This document shows positions 1 through 11,060 of a DNA stretch of 64,000 nt, piece by piece. The notes under the pieces are model-generated. The model was given only the letters and a program-made list of their open reading frames with translations. It was not told the DNA's origin and ran no database searches. The stretch's first letter is position 1; every line of letters starts with the position of its first letter. Location of the stretch: assembly GCF_030445035.2 (NCBI RefSeq), contig NC_080704.1:24408499-24472498 (forward strand), in the 5' to 3' direction. This DNA is from Dasypus novemcinctus. Lineage: Eukaryota > Chordata > Mammalia > Cingulata > Dasypodidae. The translations under genes and the position numbers were made by a program.

Positions 1-1040
1 ATCTATTGCTTTGAATTATATGAGAGAAACAATTTAGAGGATTTTCCTAGGTTCATGAGTCGTTCGATAGAGTGGACGAAGTCTAGGAAAAAGTCCTCTT
101 CATGTATTTCCATTTCTAAGCATCTCGTTTTCGAAAGTGATCACAGCATGATAATGACTGTGCTGCTTTTTAGTGTCTGGCTGCATAACGTACAAGTCAC
201 AATTTGCTGTTTTTAAGGAGGCAGAAGGGACCCTCCTTTACTATTCTATATCCTAAAATCTACTTTTAATCAGCTTTATCCTATTGCCTGTACAGCTCAG
301 TGAATGTACATTCATCTTTAAGAGTTCAGATACATACCAGTGAATATTTTTGCTGTAGAGGAGAAAGTAAAACAGCCAGGACCTTTTTCTTTGCTTTTGA
401 AACCACCATCAAATCACTATTGTTTTGCAGACTTTGCACAACTGTACAGGAGAGTGGCCTTTCTACAGCACATTTTCAGTAATCCTATATTTAGTCAAAA
501 TGGATGAGAAATCATGTATTAATGTTTGTATGGAATTTTGAGTCCAGTGTAATATTTTTATCATTTAAAAAAACCTATTTGTAAAAACATTTATTTACTG
601 CATGGGTATTGATGCACACATTAAATTTGTGGGATTTTGTATATGTACCAAACAAAACAAAACAAAACAAAAAAACCTCTTGTCCTAAAATGAAGTGTGC
701 TTGTTACAGGTGTTTAGATTTGTTGATGTTTACTAGACCAAATGTGTATGTTCACATAAAAATATCTGTACCTGATGGGTGTGTCATATATGCAGTGGGC
801 AGATCATGCCCTGTAAACAGCAAGCAGTTGAGGGGAACCTAGTTCTGTTGCTATGAAGCAGCTTTTGTTTTTGTAAAGTTGGCTCATAGATTTTGAATTT
901 TAAGAGACTTGTGGCTAGCCTAGCATGAAAGAGACCTTTTAACACTATATATCTGTACATTTTATTGCATTCGTTTCAGATCTAGGAGAGAGGCAGTATT
1001 GTAAATTGAAGTCAAATAAATTCAGCTCTTAATGAATCCT
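1..1040 (+). other. CNKSR2: Probable 3'UTR end of CNKSR2 (placed by synteny)
   Basis: This is AT-rich, non-repetitive sequence with no credible reading frame, ending in a polyadenylation signal AATAAA at 1015-1020 followed by a T/C-rich stretch; a second AATAAA lies at 1095-1100. It looks like the tail of a long mammalian 3'UTR on the plus strand. In human and most mammals the gene immediately beyond the 3' end of KLHL34, in tail-to-tail orientation, is CNKSR2, a synaptic scaffold of the Ras pathway. The assignment rests on gene order and on the poly(A) signals, because no CNKSR2 coding exon lies in the window. It could instead be ordinary intergenic DNA. Confidence 0.45.
1015..1020 (+). terminator. 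Poly(A) signal AATAAA, plus strand
   Basis: A canonical AATAAA sits at the end of the UTR-like block, with cleavage expected about 15-25 bases downstream. An alternative AATAAA is at 1095-1100. Both are consistent with the end of a plus-strand transcript (probably CNKSR2). Confidence 0.45.
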
Positions 1041-1784
1041 TATAAAGCACCTACTTTATTCGTACAAACTCCTTATCACATTTCTTTGTGACCTAATAAA
1101 CAACCATCATCCTACCCAGTTACGAGTTCTAACATTGCAACCCCAAAGATGGTAGAAGCCAGAAGAAGCACCTGTTCAGTGTATACAAGTTTCTTCTCTG
1201 AGACCCTGAAAAAAATCAAGCTGGTTTCCCACCTACCAGACACAGACTTTTAAATTTCACCTACTCTCTTTTCTCTGCTATCTTTTTGGGGAAGCAAGAG
1301 AACCACGAGAACCACCAAAAATAAGTTATTTTTTTTTAACAAGCTACAGTATGTCTCCTGAATGAACATTTAAAGAGGATGAAAGAAATAGATTTTTTGT
1401 TTCATTTTCTTAGATCTTCCACTTCCCCAGGGAGCTTTTTATGGCTAAGGGCTGCTTTAATGACTCAAAACCAATAAGGTGCCTAAAACCAGGGTAAAAG
1501 CAGACTAGGGGTGGGGGACAGAAAAAGTTAAGGTAGGATACTTACACACACACAGTGCTTTATGAGAGAGGTTTTTTCCTCTCGGTTCCGTATTGTTACC
1601 AAACCATCAGAGCAGAACTATATATCGTGGCTCTGTATCATAGCATCATAGTTCTCCTTACAGTGATTGCATGCTGTTTAACCAAGGCACTTTCCCTTCA
1701 CTATTTCTTCAGATAATACCATCTTCTAGGGTTATTTATTTCAGCCTTTTTACTCCACAATTGTCTGGGTTTTGAATATAACTT

Positions 1785-1822
1785 CTCCAAGTGTTTGTTT
1801 TACCTCCAAGTGTTTGTTTTGC
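1785..1822. repeat. 19-bp tandem duplication followed by a T tract
   Basis: The unit CTCCAAGTGTTTGTTTTAC (1785-1803) is repeated with one difference at 1804-1822, followed by a long T run to about 1841. It lies beyond the likely 3' end of KLHL34. Confidence 0.7.
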
Positions 1823-1910
1823 CTTTTTTTTTTTTTTTTTTGGCACAAAAGTAATCACCGTTTAGCACCCTGGGAAACACTTAAGTGTAAGAATGAAAAC
1901 AGGATCAGAC

Positions 1911-1916
1911 TTTATT
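1911..1916 (-). terminator. KLHL34: Candidate poly(A) signal for KLHL34
   Basis: On the minus strand this reads AATAAA, about 240 bases downstream of the KLHL34 stop codon, followed by a T-rich stretch. A second minus-strand AATAAA is at 1740-1735. Either could end the transcript. Confidence 0.4.
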
Positions 1917-2157
1917 TTGGAAAGCCCATCTCTACCTCAGCGTGGGTCTTTCTGGAAATCGCCAGCTCACGGAAGCTGATTCATACATCCTTCTGTTTCT
2001 CTCCTCTTGTCTCCCATTCTCAGCTCAAGGGGAAATGTTCCTCTTTGGCCGAGGCCTTGTTTGCCTCTCTAACCTTCAGAAGACACTCTGCTCCCACAGT
2101 TCCATTCTTAGGAAAAGCTCATCTGTTCCACCATAAGCCTGGTCAAGTTCGACTGAA

Positions 2158-4113
2158 CTAACCCATTAAGCCCATCACTAAATCTGTCGCCTCTCCAGGT
2201 CCTCCCGTCTCCTTCTCGTCCCCACCCTCGGCCAGCTGCAGCACTGCACACTGCAGGTCGCTCCAGGCCCAGGGCAGCGCGCAGCCGATGTCCTCCCAGC
2301 GGTCCAGGTCCAGGTCATAGCCCACCACGTTGCGGGTAGGCACCTGGCGCGAGTCGCGCCACTTCTGCCCGCCCAGGAGCAGTGCCGTCTCCTCCACCAC
2401 TGCCAGCCCATAGCAAAATCGGTCATAAGGCAGCGGCCGCAGCCGAGTCCATTGGTCCGCGCCGGGGTCGTAGCGTTCGATCTCGGAGAAGGGCTCGTAG
2501 AGCCCCAGAAAAGCCAACACCGCGCCGCGCAGCGCCGCCATGTGGTGCCCGAAGCGGGCCGTGCCCATGGGCGCCCTCTTGCTCCACTCCCGCTCCCCAG
2601 GCCCCAGGGCATACACGTCCCGGAGGCTGTTCACGCCGCCCTCGCCTCGCCCCGCCTTGCCCCCCGAGATGTATACAACGCCGCGGTCCCCGACGACGCC
2701 CGCGTGGCCGTGCAGCGCCCGCGGCAGCGCCCCGGCCCCCGTCCAGCGGTCCCGGCGCAGGTCGTACATCTCCACCGAGGCCAGCGCCTCGCCGTCTGCG
2801 CCCAGGCCCCCGACAGCCAGGAGCCCCTCGCCCACGGCGCCGCACCAGAAGTGGGCCCGCGCCTCCCGCATGGCGGGCACAGACGTCCAAGCGTGGAAGC
2901 GCGGGTCGTAACGGTGCACTTGGGCCGTGACAGCCCGCGGGGCGTCCACCGAGGGAGGGGAGGCGCTGCGAAGGGCTCTCCCCGCCCAGGACGAACAGGA
3001 AGTTGCCCGCGACGCACACGCTGTGCGCGAGCAGCGGAGAGGGCAGCCGCGTGAGGCTGCGCCAGCGGTGGTTGTACACATCGAAGGCCACCACGTCCTG
3101 GGTCAGCTCCCATTCCTCTACCTCCACCTCCTCCTCCGCCTCCTCCTCTCCTCCTCCTCCTCCTCCTCCTCTGGCTCCGCCACGGCGTCCCGGACCCTGG
3201 CTTCCCCTCGCGGGGCCGCGACCTCCTCAGTCACAACCTCCCGCGCCCGGCGCCCCCCGACCAACAGGATGCGGGTTTGGGGGCTCCGCACGCTGGTCTG
3301 CTCGCCCTGCTCGAGCGGCTGGCGGGAGGGCGCCCTGTGGTAGTTGAGGGCCTGAATGATGAGGCCTTTGATGAGCGCGGGCAGCGCGAGGCCCGAGCCA
3401 GAGTACACGCGCCGCAGCACGTCGGCGGGCACCAGGCCGAAGCGCACGCGCTCCAGCAGCCTGGCGCAGTGAGCCAGGCGCTCGGGCGCGGGCTCCCGCC
3501 GCAGCCAGGCCAGCGCCAGCCCCAGCAGCTGGGTCTCGGGCACACGCGCTAGGTCGGGGGCGCCCAACACGGCCCTCAGCGACGTCGGGTTAAGCTCCAG
3601 CAGCCCCGCGAGGTCCGCGCCGCGTGCCAGCAGCTCCCGCAAGTGGCGCACGATGCAGCGCTCGGCGGCGCTCAGCGTGTGGGCCAGGCCGAAGCGCGCC
3701 GCCACGTTTGCGGCGAAGCAGCAGTTCTCTGGCGCGAGCTGGCGTTCCAGGTAGCGACCGCACAGCCCCAGAGCCTCTGTGACCTGCAGGTAGCTGGCGG
3801 CCTCCAGCGTGTCCTCCACAGTGTCCATGGAGAGTGGCAGCCAGGCGGTGTAGATGAAGTCCAGCAGGCGCTGCAGGCCCGCCGCCGACGGCACGTGCAG
3901 GTGGATCACGCGCGCCCGCGATTCCCGGGTGTGGCTCTTGAACAGGGCCCTGAAGTAGTCGCTGGAGCATGCCAGGAGCGACCTGTGCGCCGGGAACTCG
4001 CTGCCCTCGGTCTCCAGCGTCACGTCGCACAAGAAGCCCTCGGCGCGCAGGGCCTGGTAGCCGGTGAGCAGCGCGCCGCTGTGAGCTTTGCAGTAAGACA
4101 GAAAGTAACTCAT
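2158..4113 (-). CDS. KLHL34: Kelch-like protein 34 (BTB-BACK-Kelch), interrupted by two frame shifts
   Basis: This is an intronless member of the Kelch-like family, whose members usually act as substrate adaptors of CUL3 ubiquitin ligases; the substrates of KLHL34 are not established. The start chosen is ATG at 4113-4111, giving MSYFLSYCKAHSGALL, which matches the conserved family start; an in-frame ATG at 4209 would add 32 unconserved residues. A BTB domain (about residues 20-127, with CDVTLETEGSEFPAHR) is followed by a BACK domain (about 130-240, NCCFAANVAARFGL), a Glu-rich linker (about 305-328) and Kelch repeats to the end (YDPRFHAWTSVPAM, MYDLRRDRW, ISGGKAGRG, YDPGADQWTRLRPL, YDLDLDRWEDI). 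The stop is TAG at 2160-2158. With both shifts corrected the protein is about 652 residues, against roughly 644 in human. As written, the frame is lost near 3148 and regained near 2968; read straight through it stops at 3120-3118 after about 331 residues, before the Kelch domain. Identity is near certain. Whether the gene works in this animal is open. Confidence 0.93.
2966..2972 (-). other. KLHL34: Second KLHL34 frame break: 2 bases missing
   Basis: On the minus strand GAG AGC CCT TCG (ESPS) is followed by a lone C before AGC GCC TCC (SAS). The expected codon is GGC, as in the G-S-A-S of related proteins, so two bases appear to be missing. Downstream of this point the original BTB-BACK frame is restored. 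Confidence 0.8.
3118..3120 (-). other. KLHL34: Premature TAG in KLHL34 exposed by the upstream 1-base loss
   Basis: On the minus strand the frame of the BTB-BACK half runs through the GAG repeat as ...EEEERRRRRRRWR and then stops at TAG. One extra G near 3148 would give an unbroken acidic stretch running into VEEWELTQDVVAFD, which is the start of the Kelch domain. Confidence 0.85.
3121..3172 (-). repeat. GAG/AGG trinucleotide tract coding for the Glu-rich linker
   Basis: This is a purine-rich (minus strand) near-perfect trinucleotide array within KLHL34. The array slips phase at about 3146-3150, where CTCTC stands in place of CTCCTC on the plus strand. Such tracts vary in length between species and are prone to both replication slippage and base-calling errors. 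Confidence 0.85.
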
Positions 4114-4796
4114 GATGCCCGGGGCGGGAAGCGGCAGGGCCAGGGTTGGGGACAGCCAGGTGCAGCCGGAGACATCCCGGGGCACGGCGACACCAAGATC
4201 CCCGCGCAAGCCGCTGAGCTCCTAGCAGAGGCCCGATTTTGTCTGCTCAGCTTCAAGCCTGGGGCTTGTTGGTCAAGGTCCGCAGATCGCTCCGTGCCCT
4301 CATCAGAGCAAATCCGCCCCGGGAACGGTTTCCGCAGCCCCGAGTAGCCGCGGGCGAGGAGAGCACAGAGTTTGGAGTCTTCCGGGGGGGTGCGCGGCTT
4401 GGTTTCGGCAGATGCTGAGGCTGCCAGCGCGCTGCCTAAAGCCCCCTCGCCGGCCCGCTCTGGGAAGCCCACACCTGGGTGCCAGAGGCGGCAGTGCGCG
4501 CACCATCACCTGGAAGGGCCGAGCTGCGGGTGGACGCGGGGGGAGCGCTGGATCTCCGACGGTCGGGATGCGCAGATGGGGCCGCGGCTCGGGACGACCC
4601 GGGAGTGCGGGCGAAGGCTCCGACCTCCCCGGGGGTGGACGAGGAGGACGGGTTTGGGACAACCGCGAGGGCTGGGTACAACTGGCTGCGGGGCGGGGAG
4701 GGGTGGCGGGGAGCTTGTACCCAGCGGTGGATCAAATCAAAGCCTGGGGGATTAGGGAAGGGGGGCCGCGGGTCAGGCCGGCGGGTCGGAGGAGTG

Positions 4797-4801
4797 ATTG
4801 G
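4797..4801 (-). promoter_or_regulatory. CCAAT box in sense orientation for KLHL34
   Basis: The plus-strand ATTGG reads CCAAT on the coding strand, inside GC-rich sequence about 685 bases upstream of the KLHL34 start codon. This is a plausible core promoter element, although a single pentamer is weak evidence. Confidence 0.35.
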
Positions 4802-5330
4802 ACGCTGCACATAACATGCCTGTAGCTCACAGCGACAGGAATAGCGCACGGCCTCGGCCTCCCCGGCGCGCCCCGCCCCGCGCCCCGGCTACTGGCCGCC
4901 AACCGAGGGCCGTGGCGCGGGAGGACGTGACCCGGGCCAAGGGCCTGACTCCGGTGACCCGACGGGCCGCCAGCCACCAGAGGGTCCCAGGAGCCTGGCT
5001 GCGGGTGCAGTGGAGACGGACCGGAGAGACGCGGGGTCGCCGGGGTCCCTGTGCCCGGTGGCGTCTGGGGAGAGGCGCGTGGCTGGGCCGGAGCAGTGTC
5101 GACCTCCCGGCGGCCCTGCGGCTGGGAGAGAAGTCCCTGGCTCTCAACTTTGCGCTTTGAGGAGGCCCTGATTAATCGGGGCGGAGCGGGGATTAGGCGG
5201 CTATTTTGCAAGCTGACACCCAGGAGGCCCTTGCTCGCAGAGGAAACAGTGGCGGGAACCACGCCCGGGCGAATCCGGGCCGCCCCGCCTGCCGCGCTCG
5301 GTGACAAGCCCCTCACCTGGACCCACCCTT

Positions 5331-7789
5331 CTCACCCTGGCGCGATGCTTTGCCAATTCTGCACCCTTCCCGTGGCAGCTCCGTCTCCCGGGCTGACCTC
5401 TTTCGCATCCCACTTTCCGAAGTTTGCTCGCATCCCCGCTCCCTATTCCAGCCGAGTTCTCGATTCCTATTCTTGGACCCTGCCGTGCCCATCCCTTTAC
5501 AACGTGGACAAGGAAATTGTAGGTGACTTGGCTTTTCTGCCTTTGAATGGCCACTTTCCTTAAGAAAATAATTCACTCCAGTTCCTCTCCCTGACGTTCC
5601 AGGCTCTGATCTAATTGCTGGTTGTACATCTTCAATACCATGACGAGATAATGGGCAGTAAGGTTGCAAAGCTCGGGAGCGGGTGGAGTTTCCTAAGGTT
5701 TCTCCTCCTGAAGTTATTTTTACAAAAAGCAGGTGGGGCTAGGCTCCACCACCCGGCACAGAAATGAGGTGTAAAACTGCTCCAATCTTGAGGCATTAGA
5801 AAAACATTTCCCCATCTCCTCTATCCTGCTTTGAAATAACTAGTCGATTAATGTAACTGTTCTTTCTTGCCAATTTGGAGGCGTCTGTGTGTTTTGCTTT
5901 CATCTAGAATTGATTTTTCTGTTTCCTGATTCAGTCCCTCTGGCAGCCTGTTTTAAGTGAGCTTTCTGAGGCCATCTGAAATAATTTGCATTTCTGACAG
6001 GGTTGCATTTTACAGGGAAAAAAAGGACCTAAGGAAGGATAAAATTCTAGCATCCTCTGCCTGGTATGCAATCAGTAGTCACAAGGTCTCCAATTAGAAG
6101 TTATTTAAATGCATAAAAATAATAGTAATATGATTTTGCTTACTTGTCGAAGATGGAACTGCACTGTGACTTAAATTAGCCAAATTATAAAGTGCAGGTA
6201 GGGTCTCAAGCTGAGCTTGTTTCAGCTTCACAGGCTATAAATACACTGATTTGAATTCCTAATGTTAGAACTACAGATGGATTCAGAAAGTGTGCTGGGT
6301 TTCTTTTTGTTTTAAAGTATTATTCTGGGTGCAAAGTAAAATGTCATTTTGGTTCATTTTGCACAGATCTGTATGTTGAATTAAGTGGCCTTTACTCAAC
6401 CTAATTGAATTTTGCTAAGGGATTTTTTTAGAGCAGTTGGCCAAGCCTCTTCCCTTTCTTCCACAATCCCTTATTTTTCTTTTTAAACAAATGGAGCAAA
6501 TGAGCCCCAGAGAGAGGACGGTGTGTCTGGGTGACTTGAACATTGAGTTAGAGTCAGGACTGGAATCTAGGGCTCCCTCCCCAATTTTATGTGACCTCAT
6601 ATATGATCAGAATAAAATAGTGAAACACATAGTAAGTGTATATAAACCAAAGATTCAGGGCGATAAAAGTTAAGTTTTAAACAGCAGATTTTAAATCCAG
6701 AAACCAGATCACTTGCCATCAGATCTGGCCATCATCATGCTTTCAGGTTGAATCCAAAATGTCACATGTATTTGAAAGTAGAGATGTGGTGGCAGGCTTT
6801 GAACTCTTGGCATCAAAATCAAGTTTAACATGTGATAGACAAGTGTTTTAGGGTGGGTTCCCCAGAAGCAGGTTTGAGACTCAACCTGAATGATGGTGAT
6901 GCAGGGATGGGATCAGGAGATTGAAAATCATCTGCTTCCAAGCTGGCCTGCCCCTCTAGTAAACTCCTTGAGGTAAGGGACTGTTTCTTGGTCTTGGTAT
7001 TTCCAGCACCTGTCACAGTCTTTGGCATAAGTAATGTTGGGTTGAACAGGTATGTGCGGTGGTACAATTCGCAGGAGGAGGAAAGAGTTATTAAAAGGAG
7101 TTTGGCTAGGACAATTACTTCCTTCTCTCTTGTTCCCTCTCTTCCTTCACACAGTGGGGTATAAGACATCTTGGTAAGGTCATATGCTGACATCCTTAGG
7201 AATCAAAAAGGTGAATATGGGCAGCCCCCAACTGGGGAGTCGAGGTGGGCTTCTCTTCTGAGCAGTCTTCAAGGACTAACCCAGCCCCTGGGTCAGTGCT
7301 GTCCTGCAGCCACTGGAGTCCTTTACCCAGAACAGTCCCATTTGGGTCTCAGCATTAGGTCTCACTTGCTGTTACTTCTCCCTGGATGCAGTGCCCCGGT
7401 TGTCACAGCTGTCCTCTTGCCCCAGCAGCCTCTCGATCCCTAGTTGGTATGGCTAAACCTTGACTGATGGCCCAGCTACCCACTCCAGCATGCCTGTTGG
7501 GCTTCTGGAACAGTCCCCTCCCCACCCCACCCCCATGACCAACTGTCATTGACCCTTCCCTATGTCTGAGCCTCCTATGACAGCACCTAGAACTAAAGTC
7601 CTCCAAGCACTCACCCCATTTCCCACACCAGCGAGGGAAAGCTAGTGAGATATACATTTCCTTTTCCATAAATGGGTCCTACCTAGCAAAACCTAAACCC
7701 TAGAGCTTTCAGTGCTAAAATTTTAAAAAGTTTTTAAAAGTCCAAAAATACAAGCCTGCATGACTAATGGATATGGTTTTTTTTGCAAA
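5331..7789. other. Single-copy intergenic DNA with an L2-like remnant
   Basis: There is no credible gene here. Sequence at about 6955-7060 (CTCCTTGAGGTAAGGGACTG, then CCAGCACCTGTCACAG) resembles the 3' end of an L2 LINE on the plus strand. The rest is AT-rich single-copy sequence with no recognisable repeat. Confidence 0.5.
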
Positions 7790-8125
7790 TGTAATGCACT
7801 TTTGTACCAGCTTTGAGAAATAATTCTTGTAACATACAGTTTGCCCATTTAAAGTGTACAATTCAGTGGTTATTAATGTAGTTATAGAGTTGTGTGACCA
7901 TTACGAAGTCAATTTTAGAACATTTTCATTCCCTCAAAAAGAAACCCTGTACCCATTATCCATCACCCTCTAGCCCTGCCCTCCTCCCCAAGCTCTAAGC
8001 ACCCATCACTCTACTTTCTGTCTCTATAGGTTCTGGACATTTCATATAAATGGAATCATACAACATGGTCTTTTGTGACTGCTTTCATTGAGCACAATGC
8101 TTTCAAGGTTCACCCATTGTAATAC
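7790..8125 (-). mobile_element. L1M-type LINE 3'UTR fragment
   Basis: Read on the minus strand, this has the order of landmarks of old mammalian L1 3'UTRs: a block ending in AAAAGACCATGTTGTATGAT, then ATATGAAATGTCCAGAACC, a CAGAAAGTAGAGTGATGGGT block, and ACTGAATTGTACACTTTAAA. It is diverged and carries no coding part. Confidence 0.7.
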
Positions 8126-8569
8126 ACTTGAGAAAGAAGAAGATGTTGTATAATGATAACATTAGGAACCTTTTCTCAAAACCACAAAACTCTCAAATCC
8201 ACCTGGCTCAATATTTAGGATACAGTTTTTGGCAGGTCAGCTCTTTACCCTCTATCCTTATTAGCTCCTTTAAATCCAGATGTGCTTCATGCCAACACAT
8301 GGCTTCTGGCAACCTCCATGAAGAGTCTATTAGTAATTGACACATTAACTGAGTTCATTGTGAAAGTGTGATTACAGACAGTAACAGACAGGCAGTAGAG
8401 AAAATTCCGTGTTACCTTCACCTTCTTCAGGCCCATTTTCTTTGTCTGTGAATCGTATATTATCTTTGGGACATACAGTTCAAATGAAAAGATTTAAAGG
8501 TGTAATGTGCATGTGTGGTTTTTAATCATGAATGATTTGGGAATTCCTGCCCAGCTGACAGCTTATAAA

Positions 8570-8700
8570 GCAGTGTAGAAGGTGGGCAAGGACTGGGCTT
8601 TGGAGTCCAACAGACCTGGCTGCCAATTCCCGATCTGCCCCATGTGCCTGTAAGCATATGACTTAAATTCTGTGATCATCATTTTCTTAGTTTTAAGTTA
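8570..8700 (+). repeat. MIR SINE, 5' part, interrupted by a DAS-SINE
   Basis: The MIR core is recognisable (GGGCTTTGGAGTCCAACAGA, then TGACTTAAATTCTGTGATCA). The element continues after the DAS-SINE at about 9118-9150, so the younger SINE landed inside this much older one. Confidence 0.65.
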
Positions 8701-8708
8701 AGGACAAT

Positions 8709-9117
8709 AGGGAAGCAAATGTGGGTCAACTGATAGAGCGTCCGTCTACCATATGGAGGGTCCAGGGTTTGATCCCCAGGGCCTCCTGACCCGTGCGGTG
8801 AGCTGACCCATGCACAGTGCTGCCACACGCAAGGAGTGCCGTGCCACGCAGGGACACCCCCGCATAGGGGTGCCCTACACACAAGGTGTGTGCCCCACAA
8901 GGAGATCTGTCCCCCACAAAAAAAAGTACAGCCTGCCCAGGAGTGGTGCCACACACACGGAGAGCTGACGCAACAAGATGATGCAACAAAAAAGAGACGC
9001 AGTTTCCCAGTGCCACCTGATAATGCAGGCGGACCCAGAAGAACACACAGCGAATGGACACAGAGAGCAGACAATAGGGGGGAAAGAGAGAGAAAAATAA
9101 AATCTTAAAAAAAAGTG
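8709..9117 (+). mobile_element. DAS-type SINE, plus strand
   Basis: This is a tRNA-Ala-like head with A-box and B-box motifs (B-box region GGGTTTGATCCCC), then the characteristic body, the AATGGACACAGAGAGCAGAC segment and an A-rich tail. It is flanked by the 8-bp duplication AGGACAAT at 8701-8708 and 9118-9125. It inserted into a MIR. Confidence 0.92.
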
Positions 9118-9271
9118 AGGACAATGGCACTACATTCATGGTGCAGTTAAAATAAAATTGTGCACACAATACACAAACTAGATGCATTTTTTTCCCTCCT
9201 TCTCCCTGCCTTGACAAAATGCCTTCTGGAAAGCTGTATTACCAGAGCCCAAGCAGCCAGGAAATTTAGTA

Positions 9272-9417
9272 GAGCAGTGGCCCTCAGGGGTCCTCTTGCT
9301 GCATCACTGAGCACTTGTTAGAAATGCAAATTCTCAGTCCCACCTCAGACCTACTGACTTAGACAGGCTGGGGGTGTTTTCATGTGCCCTCCGGGTCCTG
9401 AGAACCCCTTTAACAGG
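9272..9417 (+). mobile_element. MER5/MER20-type hAT-Charlie DNA transposon remnant
   Basis: The core ACTTGTTAGAAATGCAAATT followed by a CCACCTCAGACCTACTGA block is typical of these small non-autonomous elements. Confidence 0.7.
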
Positions 9418-10592
9418 GCTGTTTAATTTCTGCTACATCCTGAATTCACTATGCTCAGTAGCAACTTACTCTGGGGGTGACATGAACATTTTTCAAAAGA
9501 GAAAGAGGAAGCCTGCTAGCTCCAAAGGGTCAGAGGTCAGCGACCCAGGAGGGAAACATCAGTGGCCTCTGCTCCTCATCACATGACTTAGAAAAACATA
9601 CTGTGGACTTTCTTCCCCCTCCCTTACCCCACACGATGACAGCATTGACAGTCTATGGCTAAAGCATGAAATAATGACATGGTGCCCAACACGTTCCCAA
9701 ACAACATTGATTGAACGCTCAAGTCGGAAGGTACCTGTGGCCAAAAAGAGGTGGGTCTGGAAACCGTCTCATACAAGGAGCAGATGAAAGAAGTCGAGGT
9801 TTTAGGCCGAGATGAGAATCGCCGTGGAGGTGAAATGATGGTGACTGTCAGCCTTTTGAAGGGCAGGTGGAGCAGAGATAGTCTGGGCAGCCATGGAGGG
9901 CAGACCCAGGAGCAGTGAGTAGAAGTTACAAAGAGCAAGTTTGCTGGAGCATAAGTAAGAGCCTTCCCCCAATTTAGACCCTTGAAAGATGGGATCCAGG
10001 TAGAAGCAGCAGAGCAGAGCAGGCAATAAGAAGAGTTTACTGAGGCTTGGAGAATATTGGGTTGAGCAGAACTTGGTGGAGCCCTGCCCACGTCCCCTGG
10101 ACTCCCTTCCCTGTTTTTGTGCAGCTGGCACCTGTGTCGGCCCTCGGGCTGGTTGCCTGAAGCCCACATTGCCTGTGCACATGCTCAGAAGCCAAAAGGG
10201 CCTTCTAAGTTACTTTGTCCCGGGGACCGCCCTTAACTGACAACGGACAGGTAGTGGGCAGCTCCCTTTCCAGGTGTGCCCCACAATGTTTCCAGAGCCT
10301 CCCGGCGGGAGTGAACCTGAGTGCCCTTCTGTGGGGCCCTGCTTGGCATCACACGCTTGCTTGGCCTCCTTGCCTTCACTGTCCCACCTTGACCATCCCC
10401 TGGCATATCTTTCCTGGGAACACTTCCTAGTAAACCACCTTCTCGGAAATCCTCATCGCAGCACCCGCTTCTGAGAAACCCAGCCCAGGATGCCCGCCGA
10501 TGGGCTTCCCAGAGGGGGCAGCGCATCTGTGTCAGCAGATGCCACCATCCCCAGTTCTGCAAGTCAGCCCTGCTGAAGTGGGTGGGCTCTTA
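9418..10592. other. Single-copy intergenic DNA
   Basis: I see no gene, RNA or recognisable repeat. Open frames here (for example minus strand 10169-9624) lack family features and are treated as chance. Confidence 0.5.
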
Positions 10593-10597
10593 GTGGC

Positions 10598-11055
10598 TCT
10601 ATTAATCAGGGTTCTCTAGGGAAACAGAAGCAACAAGTGATATCTGTCAATAGTATGCGATTTTATAAGTCTCTCACGCAGCCGTGGGGATGCACGTGTC
10701 CAGATTCTGCAGGCAGGCTGCAACCAGGGGCTCCAATGAAAGGCCAGTGAAGGTTCTTGATGAGTTCTGGGAGATGTTGGCCATCTAAAGATGAGCTGGG
10801 AAATTCTCTCCCAATGCTGGAATCACTTCCCCTTTGAAGGCATTCAATGGATTGGGTTAAGTGTCACTCATTGCTAATGGCAATCTCCCTGACTGATGTA
10901 ATTATAACCAGCTATCTATGACTTACCACTACAGTAAAGTCAATGGTGACTAAAGTCCAGAAATGCCCTTGTATTACAGTTAGCCCAGTGCTTCCTTGAC
11001 CAAACAACTGGGCACAATTACCTGGCCGAGTTGACACAGCAGACTAACCATCACA
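10598..11055 (-). mobile_element. Solo LTR, ERVL/MaLR-like, minus strand
   Basis: The minus strand begins TGTGATGGTTAGTCTGC and contains GTCAACTCGGCCAGGTAATT. The other end, at AATCAGGGTTCTCTAGGGAA on the plus strand, is also typical. It is flanked by a 5-bp duplication GTGGC (10593-10597 and 11056-11060), as expected for this class. No internal retroviral genes are present. Confidence 0.8.
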
Positions 11056-11060
11056 GTGGC

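Larger units (their letters stand above)
2170..5330. promoter_or_regulatory. CpG island covering KLHL34 and its promoter
   Basis: The block is very GC-rich with abundant CpG, in sharp contrast to the AT-rich DNA on both sides. It covers the whole KLHL34 coding region and about 1.2 kb upstream of its start codon. Upstream of the ATG (4114-5330) there are GC boxes (CCGCCC/GGGCGG type) and no clear TATA box, so dispersed initiation is expected. Confidence 0.8.

Noticed and set aside
2382-3054. Long plus-strand open frames (up to 200 codons) across KLHL34
   Set aside because: They are GC-rich mirror frames of the KLHL34 coding strand; composition is Pro/Arg/Ala-rich with no domain.
4114-4209. 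32-residue N-terminal extension of KLHL34 from an upstream ATG
   Set aside because: The conserved protein starts at MSYFLSY (4113), with A at -3 of the start codon; the extension is not typical of the family.
3643-4347. 234-codon plus-strand frame opposite the BTB-BACK region
   Set aside because: It is antisense to a conserved coding exon and explained by GC-rich third positions.
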